Assembly: GCA_947650365.1 (NCBI GenBank)
Contig: CANTAL010000022.1
Location: 961,331-1,025,330, forward strand
Length of the DNA: 64,000 nucleotides
Direction: 5' to 3'
Source: Chamaelirium japonicum
Lineage: Eukaryota; Streptophyta; Magnoliopsida; Liliales; Melanthiaceae
Shown: piece by piece, positions 33,290 to 45,055 of the stretch
How the letters are laid out: the number at the start of each line of letters is the position of its first letter
How positions within the stretch are numbered: position 1 is the first letter of the stretch
Translations under genes and position numbers: made by a program
The notes under the pieces: model-generated
Told to the model about the DNA's origin: nothing
Seen by the model: the letters and a program-made list of their open reading frames with translations, nothing else
The model's database searches: none

Positions 33290-33960
33290 AAGAGGGGCAA
33301 CAACCCTCCGCCAAGGAGCACCGCGGCCGCCCTCGCACTCCTGTCGCCTTGCCGCCCGGGAACTCCGCGCAGCGTGCGCTGCCAACGTTCGCGCCATCCT
33401 TAAAGCAAAGGAAGTCCGCAATGACGAAGGTGATCGAAACCTTAGCAGGAGTCTTCGTCTCCAAGCCGCCAAAGCCTCTTGTCTCCCGCATTAGCAAAAT
33501 GATGAGGGAAACGAAAGGGCGGGGGTCCTCATAAAGGAAACAACCCTCCGCCAAGGTGCACCGTGGTCATCCTCGAGCTCCCGTCGTCTTGCTGGCCTGG
33601 GACTCCGCACAGTGGCCGCCGTCAATATTCGCGCCATCCTCGAAGATGAACAAAACCCTCGAAGAGGTCTTTGTCTCCAAGCCGCCAAAACCCCTCGTCT
33701 CCCGCATTAGCAAAATGAGGGGAGAAACGAAAAGGTGGGGGTCCTCATAAAGGAAACAACCCTCCGCCAAGGTGCACCATGGTCATCCTCGAGCTCCCGT
33801 CGCCTTGCTGACCTGGGACTCCGCGCAGCGGCCGCCGTTAATATTCGTGCCATCCTCGAAGATGAACAAAACCCTAGAAGAGGTCTTTGTCTCCAAGCCG
33901 CCAAAACCCTTCATCTCCTGTGCCAGCAAAACAATGTGGGAAACGAAATGGCAAGGGTCC
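33290..33960 (+). repeat. Three tandem repeats of about 215-244 bp before the 3' LTR
   Basis: CCTCCGCCAAGG(A/T)GCACC starts each unit (33303, 33547, 33762). Units contain GTCTCCAAGCCGCCAAA. They lie between the GC-rich block and the polypurine tract. Confidence 0.75.
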
Positions 33961-34049
33961 TCGTAAAGACCCAAATTCCGAGCAAACACACAAGTCAAGT
34001 CCAAGCGCTTCGCGTTTCCCGCGGGCGCACTCGACCTTGAGGGGGCATT

Positions 34050-34836
34050 TATGGGCACCGAAATTAGCCCACGGGCCGAACCCGACCCGCATGCGAAACC
34101 TGGCCCACATACAACGGCCCGCATGCGAAACCTGGCCCGCACACAACGGCCCGCATGCGAACTCGACCCACACACAACGGCCCGCATGCGAACTCGGCCC
34201 ACACACAACGGCCCGCATGAACACTCGGCCCATACACAACGGCCCGCATGTGAAATTGGGCCCACACACAAATGGCCCGCATGCACACTTGACCCGCGTG
34301 CAAGCTCAATCCGTGCACTACGGCCCGACTCGGAGCAAACGGGTCCCACCGGACCCGCGACTCGAACACAAAGAGGGGGGCCCACCGGCCCCCCCTCTTG
34401 AAAACCGTGCCCCCTCATCAAGGAAAGGTGGGGCCGGCCATAAAAGAAAAAGAAAAAGAAAAAAAGAAAAGAAAAAGAAAAAGAAAAGAAAAGAAAAGAA
34501 GAAAAAAATCAAAACTGCCTCGATGCGGGGGGAGGTGGCGTGGACGTCTACACAACCGTAGATCCGCGACGATCCCTCGATCCAACGGACAAGATGACGT
34601 TGTGTCGCCATCCGATCCAAAAGTGCAACAAGAATAACAACTCGATCTCTAAAGATCGAGTCACATCTAGCCCATAACCACTCCAACTAAAAAGGAGGAA
34701 ATCGGGTTTGTTTCCCCAAATAAGGGAACAATATCTCGATGGTTATGAGGGGAGATATTGGAGGAAACAAAAAGATTTCAGCAATATCTCCCCCAACCGC
34801 CCCCCTTTGCCTATAAATAGAAGGGGTCGGGGAAGG
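34050..34836 (+). repeat. 3' LTR of the TR-GAG-like element, part 1
   Basis: Nearly the same as 24042-24830. It is interrupted after GGGGAAGG by the Athila insertion and continues at 47845. Confidence 0.85.
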
Positions 34837-37620
34837 TGCTACAACTTTAACTAGTCCTAATTAAAGGACGAAAAAGTGCAATTTAACCCCAAGTATAGGG
34901 TATGTAGCGAAGTAGTAATCTCGGTGAGTCCGAGGTCGATTCCACAGGGACTGAAGGACTAATGGGAACTAATGTGATGACAGTGCGTGAACGTGAGTGC
35001 AAATCAGGGTTTTCCACTGAGAGTGGAGCACGAATGATGAAACTACGTTACTAAATTAAATAGAACTAAATATTGCAATTAAATAAAGGAGGTTACGATG
35101 GAGATGAGGCTAAGGCATCCGGGTTCAACCTAGTAGTATATTATGTATTCTTTTGATCAATAATTTTTATGAGGATAGCATGAAGATTAAGTTCGGACGC
35201 ATGCTACAGAGGTCTTTAAGCATTGCACATGCCCGGAGTCGATGTGCAATCAAAAGGACTTGTACACATGTATCGATTTCTAAAGATATGCATTCGTCAT
35301 ATTTAACTAAATAGATTGAAAATCATGCGAAGAGGAACTCATTATGCTTGTGTTAACATACCACAGGGATTCATAAGTATTCCGTATGCCCGGAGTCGAT
35401 ACGGAATCAAACAAATTTGCAAGTAGGTTAACATACATCATCAGGTAGTATTATTCATCATGAGATTCAATCATAAGAACATTAAAACTTTATTATTGAT
35501 CAAAAGAAACACATAATAACTACTAGGCATCCCCCATAGCCTTAGCTAGGGGTTTAGCCGTGCATGTTCATAAAATTCAACAAGAAAGCATAAGTGCAAG
35601 CAAACTCCATTAAAGAAATACGAAGGATGGAGCTCGTGGATGATGGCTTCCGGCGATGGTGACGACGTGCGATGACAGTGACGGCGTGACTTCGGCGATG
35701 ATGACAGCGTCCGTTGATGACGATGCCGGGTGGTGACGGTGTGAAGTTCGGGGCCTTTGATGGTGGGAGATGGCTATGATCCGGATGGTGGAAGATGGCT
35801 TACGGGGTCGGATTCGGAGGTTGTGTGATGGTGAAGGTTCGAGCTTAATGATCCCCCCGTTCGTCTGGTGTCTCCCCCCTATATAGAGAAGAGGAATTCT
35901 GGTTGGTAAGGAGAGAGAGAGAGACGTTCGGATCGAGAAAGAAACGGGGCGGAGAGAGAGACGTTCGGATGGCTGCATGGATTTGCAGTGCACGGACGGC
36001 TGGGATGAATGGGCCGGCTGTATGGGCTTGCACGAGAGGAAGGTGCTCGGGAGTGATCGGGTACACCGGACGGCTGTGATTCTCCTACATGGGTGCACGG
36101 GGTCTCGCGGGTTTTTAGAGAGAGAAAGAGATTTTCGAGGCTGTTACGAAAGGAAAGAGAGCGAGTCGGTTTTAGAGAGAGAAAAACCAGGAGGAGAGAG
36201 AGAAGATCGGCTCGCAGGGGGTCTCGGATGCTAGGCTCCCGATCGGGTCGGGGCTGTTGCGTGCATGGCTCGGTGAGAGAGGAAAGGAAAGAGAGATCTC
36301 TCTAGAGAGAGAAGATCGGAATAGAGGAGAGAGGGACGGTTAGAGAGAGATAAGGAAAGAGAGAGCGAAACGGGAAAGATAGAGAGAGAGGTGTTCGGCT
36401 TTTAGGGAGAGAAAGTAGGAAGAGAGAGGGCTGGGCGCTGTGATCTCGGGAGAGACGGGCAGCGGCTGGGATTTGGAGAAACGGACGGCTGATGGTGCGT
36501 TTTGGTTGAGTTTATGAGAGCTGGAATCCGGAGCTTCGCGATCGGGTCGGGCCGGGGCTGATGCACGGGACGGCTGTGATGCTGCATGGGTGATTGGTGG
36601 GTTGCAAGAGAAGAAGTGCTGGGTGGTGCTCAGTTACACCGGAAGGCTGTAATGCTGTTACGTGGGTTGGTGAGATATGGACGGCTGGGATGCGTGGGCC
36701 GGTGATGTGATAAAGTCACATGCATGCAGGTGGAGTTGTTGAGTGCATGGGTGTATGGCTTGGTGCACGGACGGCTGTGATTATTGAGAGGAAAGAGAGG
36801 AGGAACTGATGGGTTTCGGTTTAGAGTGAATGCATGCATGGCCTTGGGTGCACCGGCCGGGAGGCATGTGATGGGCATGGGACGGCTGCTATTAAGTGGA
36901 CGGGACAGATACGGAGTTGGGCTTGGTTTCGTTTGCATAGGATTAATTGGAATTAGGGTTGACAATGGGTCGTGCATGCATGCATGAGTATGGGAGCTAG
37001 GGACGGCTACGGGTCAGTGAGATAGAATTGGGTTTGATGCCAGAGATAGGTGGGGTCGGTCTGCTTTCGGTTGCGGGTGGCGATTAGGGCTTTCTCCGTG
37101 CCACATCTGCAAGTCACCATCATGCCTCATTAAGCTCCGTAGAATGTCCGGGGGTCTTCTCTTGTTCGCATCATGCAATTCGTCCGCCCGATGAAGTCAA
37201 TTCTCCGCCAAATCATGTACTTGGCCTTTGCTCCATTGTTCCTCAGAAATTGCTTCAAAACATCTTGTGCATCCTCCATTGAATTGTCGTGAGCCTATTC
37301 ATCGCTCTATCATGATGCCTTCTATCTGACTGCGTCGAGTACCGGGTCAGTTCCCTGAAAAGTACACATAAAATGACGAGTGTAAGGTTACAATGCAATT
37401 ATCGATAAAAAATGATAATTTGGACTTCCGGGCTCCGTATTTTTCATGCATGTATCGTATGAGTGCGAACGAATACACCGTTATGTCCGTAATAAAGTCT
37501 ACTATGCAATGGTGTAAAGAAACTGATGCGCTTTACGAGTATATGAAAAGTTTTACGTAGGAAAGCGATGATAATGCAGTAAGAAATAAGCGATAAAATG
37601 CATTATTTGGAGACTTAACA
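34837..37620 (-). repeat. Athila 3' LTR (left copy)
   Basis: 2,784 bp, same length and small frames as the right copy, offset exactly 10,219 bp. Contains GAGAGA-rich and GGACGGCTG-rich sequence; the apparent frames on both strands are non-genic. Confidence 0.95.
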
Positions 37621-38177
37621 CACCCCCCAACCAGCTTTTTGCTAGTCCTCAAGCAAAATAAGCGAGAATTCAATGCAAAGATTTTCGATAATAATGCATG
37701 ATTTCTATCCCAAAAAGTTTTTTTTTTTTTTTTTATTAAATGGTAAAACAACATAAAGCAATATATATATTTTTTTAAACGGAAAGTTTTGATGAATAAT
37801 TTAAAGTACTCAAGACTAGAGATTCTACGGCACAAAACTCATAGATTAATATTAGCTAACTTCTAGTTTACCGATTCATCGATTGAGTTCCGGTTATTAA
37901 CCCTCCGGTAGGAAATATCAAACTGACTGTACTTGAGTGCTCGGTGATATCTGGACTTAACACGACTAGAGCTTTGGTTTTCAAGGATGCATCAATACTA
38001 ATAAGCACCAAGAACAGTCGAACGACCTTAAACACTGATTCAAAACCCCGCTGTCTGTCCAGGTTTACGAGAGGTGTGGATGTTCACTTTAATACCACAA
38101 GGGCTTTATATGTGATATTCCATGCTTACTCGTGTTTTTACAGCGACGGCTTTCACACTATCTCTTTTCTTTTTTTT

Positions 38178-38211
<34 letters not shown>

Positions 38212-38504
38212 CAGGTCTTCTTTTTTAAGGATCTAATTATGTATCCCTTCCTAATTTACACCATGGTAGCTGCACTCTGTGCCCATGACACGCTGCCAAC
38301 GCTCTCATAAGTCAGGTAGCCATCCCCATGTTGCTTCTACATTAGATTCACTATGTGTATATAGGATCATTCTCATAACCCTATACACCATGCTTCACTA
38401 ATATAGTTGCATGTAAGTTAGGACTTTTACATAACTCAACCCTAGACCTTATAATAGGTAGCCCTTTTCGCTGTACCTGGTCTAATCCACTAGTTGCCAT
38501 TTTT

Positions 38505-38535
<31 letters not shown>

Positions 38536-39225
38536 TTTCACCCTATCTCTCCATAGAGCAAACTAAGTGAACAAGACAGTCGTGGTTCATCAGGCCTCTA
38601 AGTATTATCAGATCAACAACAACCTATCGAACCTAGACTCCAAAGGTGCAAGCCAGAAGTGTAGTGAAGTTTTCAAAATACAATTAACCTGATATTCCAT
38701 AAGAAGGACTTAATAAAGGGAACTCAACGTCAATACCTTCCGACTAGAACTTAAGCCTTTTATAATCTATGTCACTAAGTGCCATATAATCCTAACAAGA
38801 GTACACAAAATTATATTCCAAAACTTCCAGAGTAGATAATAATTTTTTTTTGACAAGAAATTAAAAACAAACAAATTTTATAATCATACGCAAGAAAAAT
38901 GAATAAAAGTAATAACTAATATTTGGAAAAGTGTAAAAATGTACAAAATTGGAATTCGTCAGGATTCCCACCCCCCAACCTAAATATGACATTGTCCTCA
39001 ATGTTTTAAAAAAAATGATGCACATAATGATATTTCATGGAGATTCAAATATAGAAACATGAAGGATATATCATTTTCAAGAAAGACATAGAGAAGGGTT
39101 AGAGATTACCTGAAAAGAAGATTGCACATATTTCTACTGCTTTCCAAGGACATTACTAGAAATAAAATAGAATAAGGGAAAACAAAACTAATATACAAGC
39201 AAAAGATCTCTAGCAGGTATAGCGA
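37621..39225 (-). other. Athila non-coding stretch between integrase and 3' LTR
   Basis: Many Athila elements carry an env-like gene here; no such frame is visible. The stretch holds long T runs (38165-38212 and about 38500-38540), and the purine tract (minus strand GGTTGGGGGG) lies at about 37622-37632, next to the LTR. Confidence 0.75.
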
Positions 39226-42200
39226 TTAATCCTGATAAACAGGATCTTCCAGAGTAGTGGACTCATCCTCTGGAGCAAAGTTTTCCAAAAATGGTTTCAA
39301 GCGTTGTCCATTAACTTTAAAGATATTGCCATTATTTGGGTCTTCAATTTCTATAGCTCCATAAGAAAAAACTGTTTTCACAATAAAAGGACCAGTCCAT
39401 CGAGATTTCAGTTTACCAGGAAATAAATGCAACCTTGAATTATATAAGAGAACTTTCTGTGATGGTTCAAAAGTTTTTCGTAAAATATTTTTATCATGAA
39501 AGATTTTCATTTTCTCTTTATAAATTCTGTTATTCTCATAAGCCTCATTCCTTATTTCTTCTAATTCATCGATTTGGAGTTTTCTTAGCGAGCTAGCTTT
39601 GTCAAGATCAAAGTTGAATTTTTTAATGGCCCAATAAGCTTTATGTTCCAGTTCTACGGGTAAGTGACAAGGTTTGCCATAGACGAGTCTAAAAGGAGAC
39701 ATGCCAATCGGGGATTTATAGGCAGTACGGTATGCCCAAAGTGCATCGGTCAGTCGTAAAGACCAATCCTTACGATCTGGGTTAACCGTCTTTTCTAAAA
39801 TATTCTTGATCGCCCGATTAGATACCTCGACTTGCCCACTCGTTTGTGGATGATATGGGGTGGCAATTTTATGGGTGATTCCATACTTTCGCATTAAGGC
39901 CTCAAAAGGTCTATTACAAAAATGTGAACCCCCATCACTTATTATGGCTCGAGGTGTTCCAAATCTAGATAGGATATTTTCCTTCAAAAATTTTAGTACA
40001 GTTCTATGATCATTAGTTCTACAAGGAATTGCCTCAATCCATTTGGAAACATAATCTACAGCCACTAAAATATAAAGATTGCCAAAAGAAGGAGGGAAGG
40101 GGCCCATGAAATCGATGCCCCAACAATCAAAAACTTCTATGATCAAAATTGGGTTTAGGGGCATCATATTTTTGCGGGTTATCCCTCCCAACTTTTGACA
40201 TCGCTCACAGGATTTACAGAAGTCATGGGTGTCTTTAAAGAGAGAAGGCCAGTAAAAACCACACTGTAAAATTTTTGCAGAAGTTTTCTTTCCCGAGAAG
40301 TGACCACCACATGCTTCTGAATGACAGAAGGAGATGATACTATGAAATTCATTATCAGGCACACATCTCCTAATTATTTGATCTGGGCAGTATTTAAATA
40401 AGTATGGATCATCCCAGAAATAATTTCTAACGAGTGCTAGGAATTTTCTTTTATCCTGTTGGGTCCAAAAACTAGGAATTTCACCCGTAACTAGAAAGTT
40501 TGCAATATCAGAAAACCATGGTGACGTCACGAGTGCGAATAATTGTTCATCAGGGAATGTGTCTTGGATTGGTGAAGTATCCATGGAATTTGAAATGATG
40601 AGGCGGGATAAGTGATCAGCCACTACGTTCTCTACTCCTTTTTTATCTCGAATTTCTAAAAAGAACTCTTGGAGTAGGAGAATCCATCGAAGCAATCGTG
40701 GCTTAGTATCTTTTTTCGAAAGAAGGTACTTGAGAGCCGCATGATCAGTGAAAATTACAATCTTGGATCCGATCAGGTAAGATCTAAATTTGTCTAGTGC
40801 AAAAATTACGGCTAAGAGTTCCTTCTCCGTAGTAGAATAATTTACTTGAGCACTGTTCAAAGTCCTACTAGCATAGTGGATGACATATGGCTTCTTGTCC
40901 TTTCTCTGCCCTAAAACTGCCCCGACAGCATAGTCACTAGCATCACACATGATTTCAAAAGGAAGATTCCAATCAGGTGGTTGCATAATAGGAGCGGAAG
41001 TTAACAAGCCTTTCAACTTGTCAAATGCTTTCTGACAATCATCTGACCACTCAAAGGTATTTTCCTTCTGTAGAAGGTTGCATAAAGGTCTAGATATGAT
41101 ACTAAAGTCCTTAATGAATCTTCTATAAAATCCCGCATGACCTAGGAAAGAACGTATATCTCTAACTGTCTTTGGGGTAGACAAATTTGCAATTAAATCG
41201 ATTTTAGCCTTATCAACTTCGATTCCTTTGGATGAAATAATATGTCCAAGAACAATTCCTTTGGTGACCATAAAGTGGCACTTCTCCCAGTTCAAAATTA
41301 AACTTTTCTCCCGACAACGAATAAGGACTAACTCCAAATGATATAAACAGTCATCAAACGAGGAACCAAACACAGAGAAATCATCCATAAAGACCTCCAA
41401 AAATTTTTCAACCATATCAGAGAAAATACTAAGCATGCATCTTTGGAAGGTTGCAGGAGCATTGCAGAGTCCGAATGGCATTCGCTTGTAAGCAAAAGTA
41501 CCAAAAGGACACGTGAAAGTCGTTTTCTCCTGATCTTCGGGATCAATTTCTATTTGATTATAGCCAGAATAGCCATCTAGGAAGCAGTAGAATTGATGCC
41601 CTGCTAATCTTTCCAGAATTTGATCCACAAAGGGTAAAGGGAAATGGTCTTTCCTAGTGACAGAATTTAGCTTTCTATAATCAATACAGACTCTCCAACC
41701 CGTGGTAACTCTAGTGGGAACTAATTCATTTTCTGAGTTCTTAATCACAGTAACTCCAGACTTCTTAGGGACAACTTGGGTTGGACTGACCCATCTACTA
41801 TCAGAAATAGGGTATATGATACCCACATCGAGCAATTTTAAGACTTCTGCCCGAACCACATCCTTCATATTAGGGTTCAGCCTTCTTTGTGGTTCACGAG
41901 ATGTTTTGGCATTATCTTCTAAATGGATCCTATGGGTGCAAATTGATGGGCTAATTCCTTTAATATCAGCGATGGTCCAACCTATTGCACTCCTATGCTC
42001 TTTTAACACATCCAAAAGTTTGCATTCTTGATCCTGATCGAGTTCAGATGATATAATCACGGGGAATGTATCTTCTTTACCCAGATAAGCATATTTGAGT
42101 TCAGAAGGTAGGGGCTTCAACTCAAGTTTGGGTGCTTGGATACTAGATGGAAGAGGAGTATTATTGCTTGGGGGCAACTCTTCAAAACGTGCCTTCCATT

Positions 42201-44619
42201 TTTCTGTATCCAGCAATGCAGTTGAGTCTAATAAGGCATTGACTTCTTCAAATATCTCATTCTCATCTATTCCAGCGAAGTGAGCTAGACAGGCCTCTAA
42301 AGGATCAGAAGAAAGGGAAGGGACGAATGTATCCTCCGTAATTGTGTCAATCAAATTTATCTCCTGAACTTCACCATCTTCATTTTCATCTCCAGGTTGT
42401 TTGCAAATATTAAAGATATTAAAGTCTATGGTCATATTCCCAAAAGAGAGTTTCATCATCCCATTCCGACAATTGATCAAAGCATTGGAAGTTGCCAAGA
42501 ATGGGCGACCAAGAATGACTGGAATTGCAGTTGTGCTATTTGTGACAGGTTGAGTGTCCAAAACGATAAAATCTACTGGAAAGTAGACTTTATCAACTTG
42601 GACAAGAACATCTTCAACGATCCCTCTCGGTATTCGAACAGATCGATCAGCAAGTTGAAGAGTGACCTTGGTGGGTTTTAGTTCACCAAGGCCCAACTGC
42701 TCGTATACCGAATAGGGCAGTAAATTGACACTAGCCCCTAAGTCAAGTAAAGCTTGCTCGATCCGGGAGTTTCCTATGATGCAAGATATTGTAGGACAAC
42801 CAGGATCTTTGTACTTGGGTGGGGTGTTGTGCTTTAAGATGGCACTAACTTGTTCTGTCAGAAAAGCCTTCTTTTGCACATAAAGATTTCGCTTTATAGT
42901 GCAAAGGTCTTTGAGAAATTTCGCATAGGATGGAATTTGCTTAATTGCATCTAGCAAGGGGATATTGATCTTCACTTGTTTGAAGATGTCTAAAATTTCT
43001 TGGTTAGTTGCCCCCTTTTTAGTTGCAAGCAATCTGTGAGGGAATGGGGCAACTGGTTTATATTTAGGCAATGACTCTTCTTCAGGTTCCGCAGTGCTAG
43101 TTTCTTCTTCACCCTTATCATTAGGATTTTCCACAGGACTGTCAACCTTTGGTGGAATCTCTTTATCAATGATTTTCCCACTTCTAAGGGTGGTGATAGA
43201 TTTAGCATGTTCAGCTCGGGAGTTTGAAGGATTTGACATAGTAGAGGATCCTACTTCATGTTGGCTTTTAGGATTAGGAAACGGTTGGGCTGGAAAAGTT
43301 CCTTTTTCCCTAACATTAAGTTGTGATTCAATTCTATCGACCGATGTTTTAAGCTCTTGCAAGGTTTGTTTTGTATTTTGATTAATCTGGAATTGACCTT
43401 CCATGAATTGCTGCAATGTCTCTTCAAGGGTTTTCTTATGTGGTGGCACATAAGGAGTTTGAGAAGAATTCCCTTGAGATTCATTAGCAGAGGGTCCATG
43501 TCTCCAGCTAAAGTTTGGATGGTTCCTCCAATTAGGATTGTAGGTATTGGAATATGGGGAACTAAAGGGTCTTTGATAAGTATTGACTGAGTTCGATTGT
43601 TCCACCATTAATTCTTGGAAAGCAGGTATGGATGGACATTCTTGAGCTGTGTGAGAAGGGCTCTCACATAATGCACATACCGTGCTTGCCATTAGGTTAG
43701 AAGAGCTAGGTCTTTTGACAAGCTCAATTGCTTCCACTTTCCTAGTAAGATTTGCCATTTTAGTATTCAAATCAGCTTCTTCTCTTAGTTGATAAATCCC
43801 TCCCTTAGTAGGAGTGGATTGTTCAGTTTTCTCTGATAATTCCCATTGTTGGGCATTTTCGGCTAGGGACTCACAGAAGTCCCATGCCTCATCAGGGTTT
43901 TTGGCCATAAACTCCCCATTACACATGGTTTCAACTAATTGACGCATATGGGGTGTTAGACCATCATAGAAAAAACTAACCGTCCTCCACATCTCAAAAC
44001 CATGGTGAGGACATTTACGGAGCAGATCCTTATATCTCTCCCAACACTGATAGAATGATTCACCCTCCTTTTGGGAGTAGCTCATGATGTGCCTACGTAG
44101 TGCATTGGTTTTGTGAGTGGGAAAAAATTTCTTTAAGAACTCTCGGCTCATCTCGGCCCAAGTTACTATAGATTGTGATCTTAAAGCATGGAGCCAAGAT
44201 TTTGCCTTTTCTTTCAGCGAAAAGGGAAAGAGACGTAATCTAATTGCATCTTCAGAGACGTTTCGAAATACCAAGGTGGCACATATATCATCAAATTCTT
44301 TTAGGTGAAGATATGGATCTTCAGATTCAAGGCCATGGAATCGAGGGAGCAATTGGATTACACCAGGTTTTAATTCAAATTGATTTGCATCAGTTGCAGG
44401 CAACACGATGCATGATGGTGTACTAGATCTAGCCGGTATTAAGTAATCTCGAAGAGATCGGATTACTGGATTATTTTGAACTTCATTGTTGCCATGATTA
44501 CTTCCTACATCATTCTCGTTATCAGCCATATTTTCAGAATAGTTTTTAGACAGGTTTTGTTCAGATTCAGTTCTACTTAATCTTTGTGTATGATCTCGAT
44601 ACCACAAGGGCATACACAA
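39226..44619 (-). CDS. gag-pol: Athila Gag-Pol polyprotein (looks whole)
   Basis: 1,797 residues in one frame. Gag domain about 85-260 ([28 protein letters not shown]); zinc knuckle C-x2-C-x4-H-x4-C at 315-328; aspartic protease about 605-725 ([21 protein letters not shown]); reverse transcriptase about 925-1105 ([34 protein letters not shown]); RNase H about 1220-1340 ([36 protein letters not shown]); integrase about 1430-1660 with the zinc-binding H-H-C-C part ([12 protein letters not shown]) and core [30 protein letters not shown]. Methionine 31 (MADNEN) is an alternative start, because the first 30 residues look unlike Gag. The protein would assemble particles, copy the RNA and integrate the cDNA. 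Strong similarity to the Athila lineage in domain order and motifs. Confidence 0.95.
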   Translation of the reverse strand: MCMPLWYRDHTQRLSRTESEQNLSKNYSENMADNENDVGSNHGNNEVQNNPVIRSLRDYLIPARSSTPSCIVLPATDANQFELKPGVIQLLPRFHGLESEDPYLHLKEFDDICATLVFRNVSEDAIRLRLFPFSLKEKAKSWLHALRSQSIVTWAEMSREFLKKFFPTHKTNALRRHIMSYSQKEGESFYQCWERYKDLLRKCPHHGFEMWRTVSFFYDGLTPHMRQLVETMCNGEFMAKNPDEAWDFCESLAENAQQWELSEKTEQSTPTKGGIYQLREEADLNTKMANLTRKVEAIELVKRPSSSNLMASTVCALCESPSHTAQECPSIPAFQELMVEQSNSVNTYQRPFSSPYSNTYNPNWRNHPNFSWRHGPSANESQGNSSQTPYVPPHKKTLEETLQQFMEGQFQINQNTKQTLQELKTSVDRIESQLNVREKGTFPAQPFPNPKSQHEVGSSTMSNPSNSRAEHAKSITTLRSGKIIDKEIPPKVDSPVENPNDKGEEETSTAEPEEESLPKYKPVAPFPHRLLATKKGATNQEILDIFKQVKINIPLLDAIKQIPSYAKFLKDLCTIKRNLYVQKKAFLTEQVSAILKHNTPPKYKDPGCPTISCIIGNSRIEQALLDLGASVNLLPYSVYEQLGLGELKPTKVTLQLADRSVRIPRGIVEDVLVQVDKVYFPVDFIVLDTQPVTNSTTAIPVILGRPFLATSNALINCRNGMMKLSFGNMTIDFNIFNICKQPGDENEDGEVQEINLIDTITEDTFVPSLSSDPLEACLAHFAGIDENEIFEEVNALLDSTALLDTEKWKARFEELPPSNNTPLPSSIQAPKLELKPLPSELKYAYLGKEDTFPVIISSELDQDQECKLLDVLKEHRSAIGWTIADIKGISPSICTHRIHLEDNAKTSREPQRRLNPNMKDVVRAEVLKLLDVGIIYPISDSRWVSPTQVVPKKSGVTVIKNSENELVPTRVTTGWRVCIDYRKLNSVTRKDHFPLPFVDQILERLAGHQFYCFLDGYSGYNQIEIDPEDQEKTTFTCPFGTFAYKRMPFGLCNAPATFQRCMLSIFSDMVEKFLEVFMDDFSVFGSSFDDCLYHLELVLIRCREKSLILNWEKCHFMVTKGIVLGHIISSKGIEVDKAKIDLIANLSTPKTVRDIRSFLGHAGFYRRFIKDFSIISRPLCNLLQKENTFEWSDDCQKAFDKLKGLLTSAPIMQPPDWNLPFEIMCDASDYAVGAVLGQRKDKKPYVIHYASRTLNSAQVNYSTTEKELLAVIFALDKFRSYLIGSKIVIFTDHAALKYLLSKKDTKPRLLRWILLLQEFFLEIRDKKGVENVVADHLSRLIISNSMDTSPIQDTFPDEQLFALVTSPWFSDIANFLVTGEIPSFWTQQDKRKFLALVRNYFWDDPYLFKYCPDQIIRRCVPDNEFHSIISFCHSEACGGHFSGKKTSAKILQCGFYWPSLFKDTHDFCKSCERCQKLGGITRKNMMPLNPILIIEVFDCWGIDFMGPFPPSFGNLYILVAVDYVSKWIEAIPCRTNDHRTVLKFLKENILSRFGTPRAIISDGGSHFCNRPFEALMRKYGITHKIATPYHPQTSGQVEVSNRAIKNILEKTVNPDRKDWSLRLTDALWAYRTAYKSPIGMSPFRLVYGKPCHLPVELEHKAYWAIKKFNFDLDKASSLRKLQIDELEEIRNEAYENNRIYKEKMKIFHDKNILRKTFEPSQKVLLYNSRLHLFPGKLKSRWTGPFIVKTVFSYGAIEIEDPNNGNIFKVNGQRLKPFLENFAPEDESTTLEDPVYQD

Positions 44620-45055
44620 GATTCAGAGGCAAAAGGTAAGTCAAGGGTTTGCAAGCAAATGTATGCACCACCTAGAGCCTTCTATACGAACGCTCTCGTT
44701 TGAAGGGGATAACAGACTAGACACACATACGCCTACACCGAGACGTATGTGTCGAGCTTTCCCACGAGAGCGTAAGTTGATGCGAGATAGCAAATACAGA
44801 GAGTTTAAAGAACGAGTGTACCAGGGATAAGCAGATCTCTATTCAGGCAAGCGCGCAGTACTCCTTCGCAATCAACGGTTGACTCCTCTTCCAATATTCA
44901 GATTTCCTTTTTTTTTTTTTTTTTTAACCTAAAAAGAAAGAAAAGAAGGACTTAGTATATTGAAAGCAAAGAAAAAAAGCACAGACTAAAAAGAAAAACG
45001 TGGATGCGAAGTTCCTATTCGTCCGTTGCAATCCCCGGCAACGGCGCCAAAAACT
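44620..45055 (-). other. Athila leader with tRNA-Asp primer site
   Basis: Non-coding leader between 5' LTR and gag. The primer site TGGCGCCGTTGCCGGGGA lies on the minus strand at about 45031-45049, five bases from the LTR end. This primer is the usual one for Athila. Confidence 0.85.

Larger units (their letters stand above)
29796..34049 (+). other. Non-coding internal region of the TR-GAG-like element
   Basis: About 4.2 kb between gag and the 3' LTR with no pol domain on either strand. It contains fragments that read better on the minus strand (29960-31500), a 45-base A run (31660-31706), a very GC-rich block (32400-32960), TATA-like CTATAAATAGG (33015), tandem repeats (33290-33960) and a polypurine tract (CTTGAGGGGGCATT) before the LTR at 34050. 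Long frames over the GC-rich block are composition artefacts. Confidence 0.65.

Noticed and set aside
35610-36987. Paired small frames in the Athila LTRs (repeated at 45829-47206)
   Set aside because: Non-coding LTR sequence rich in GAGAGA repeats; frames lie on both strands and overlap.
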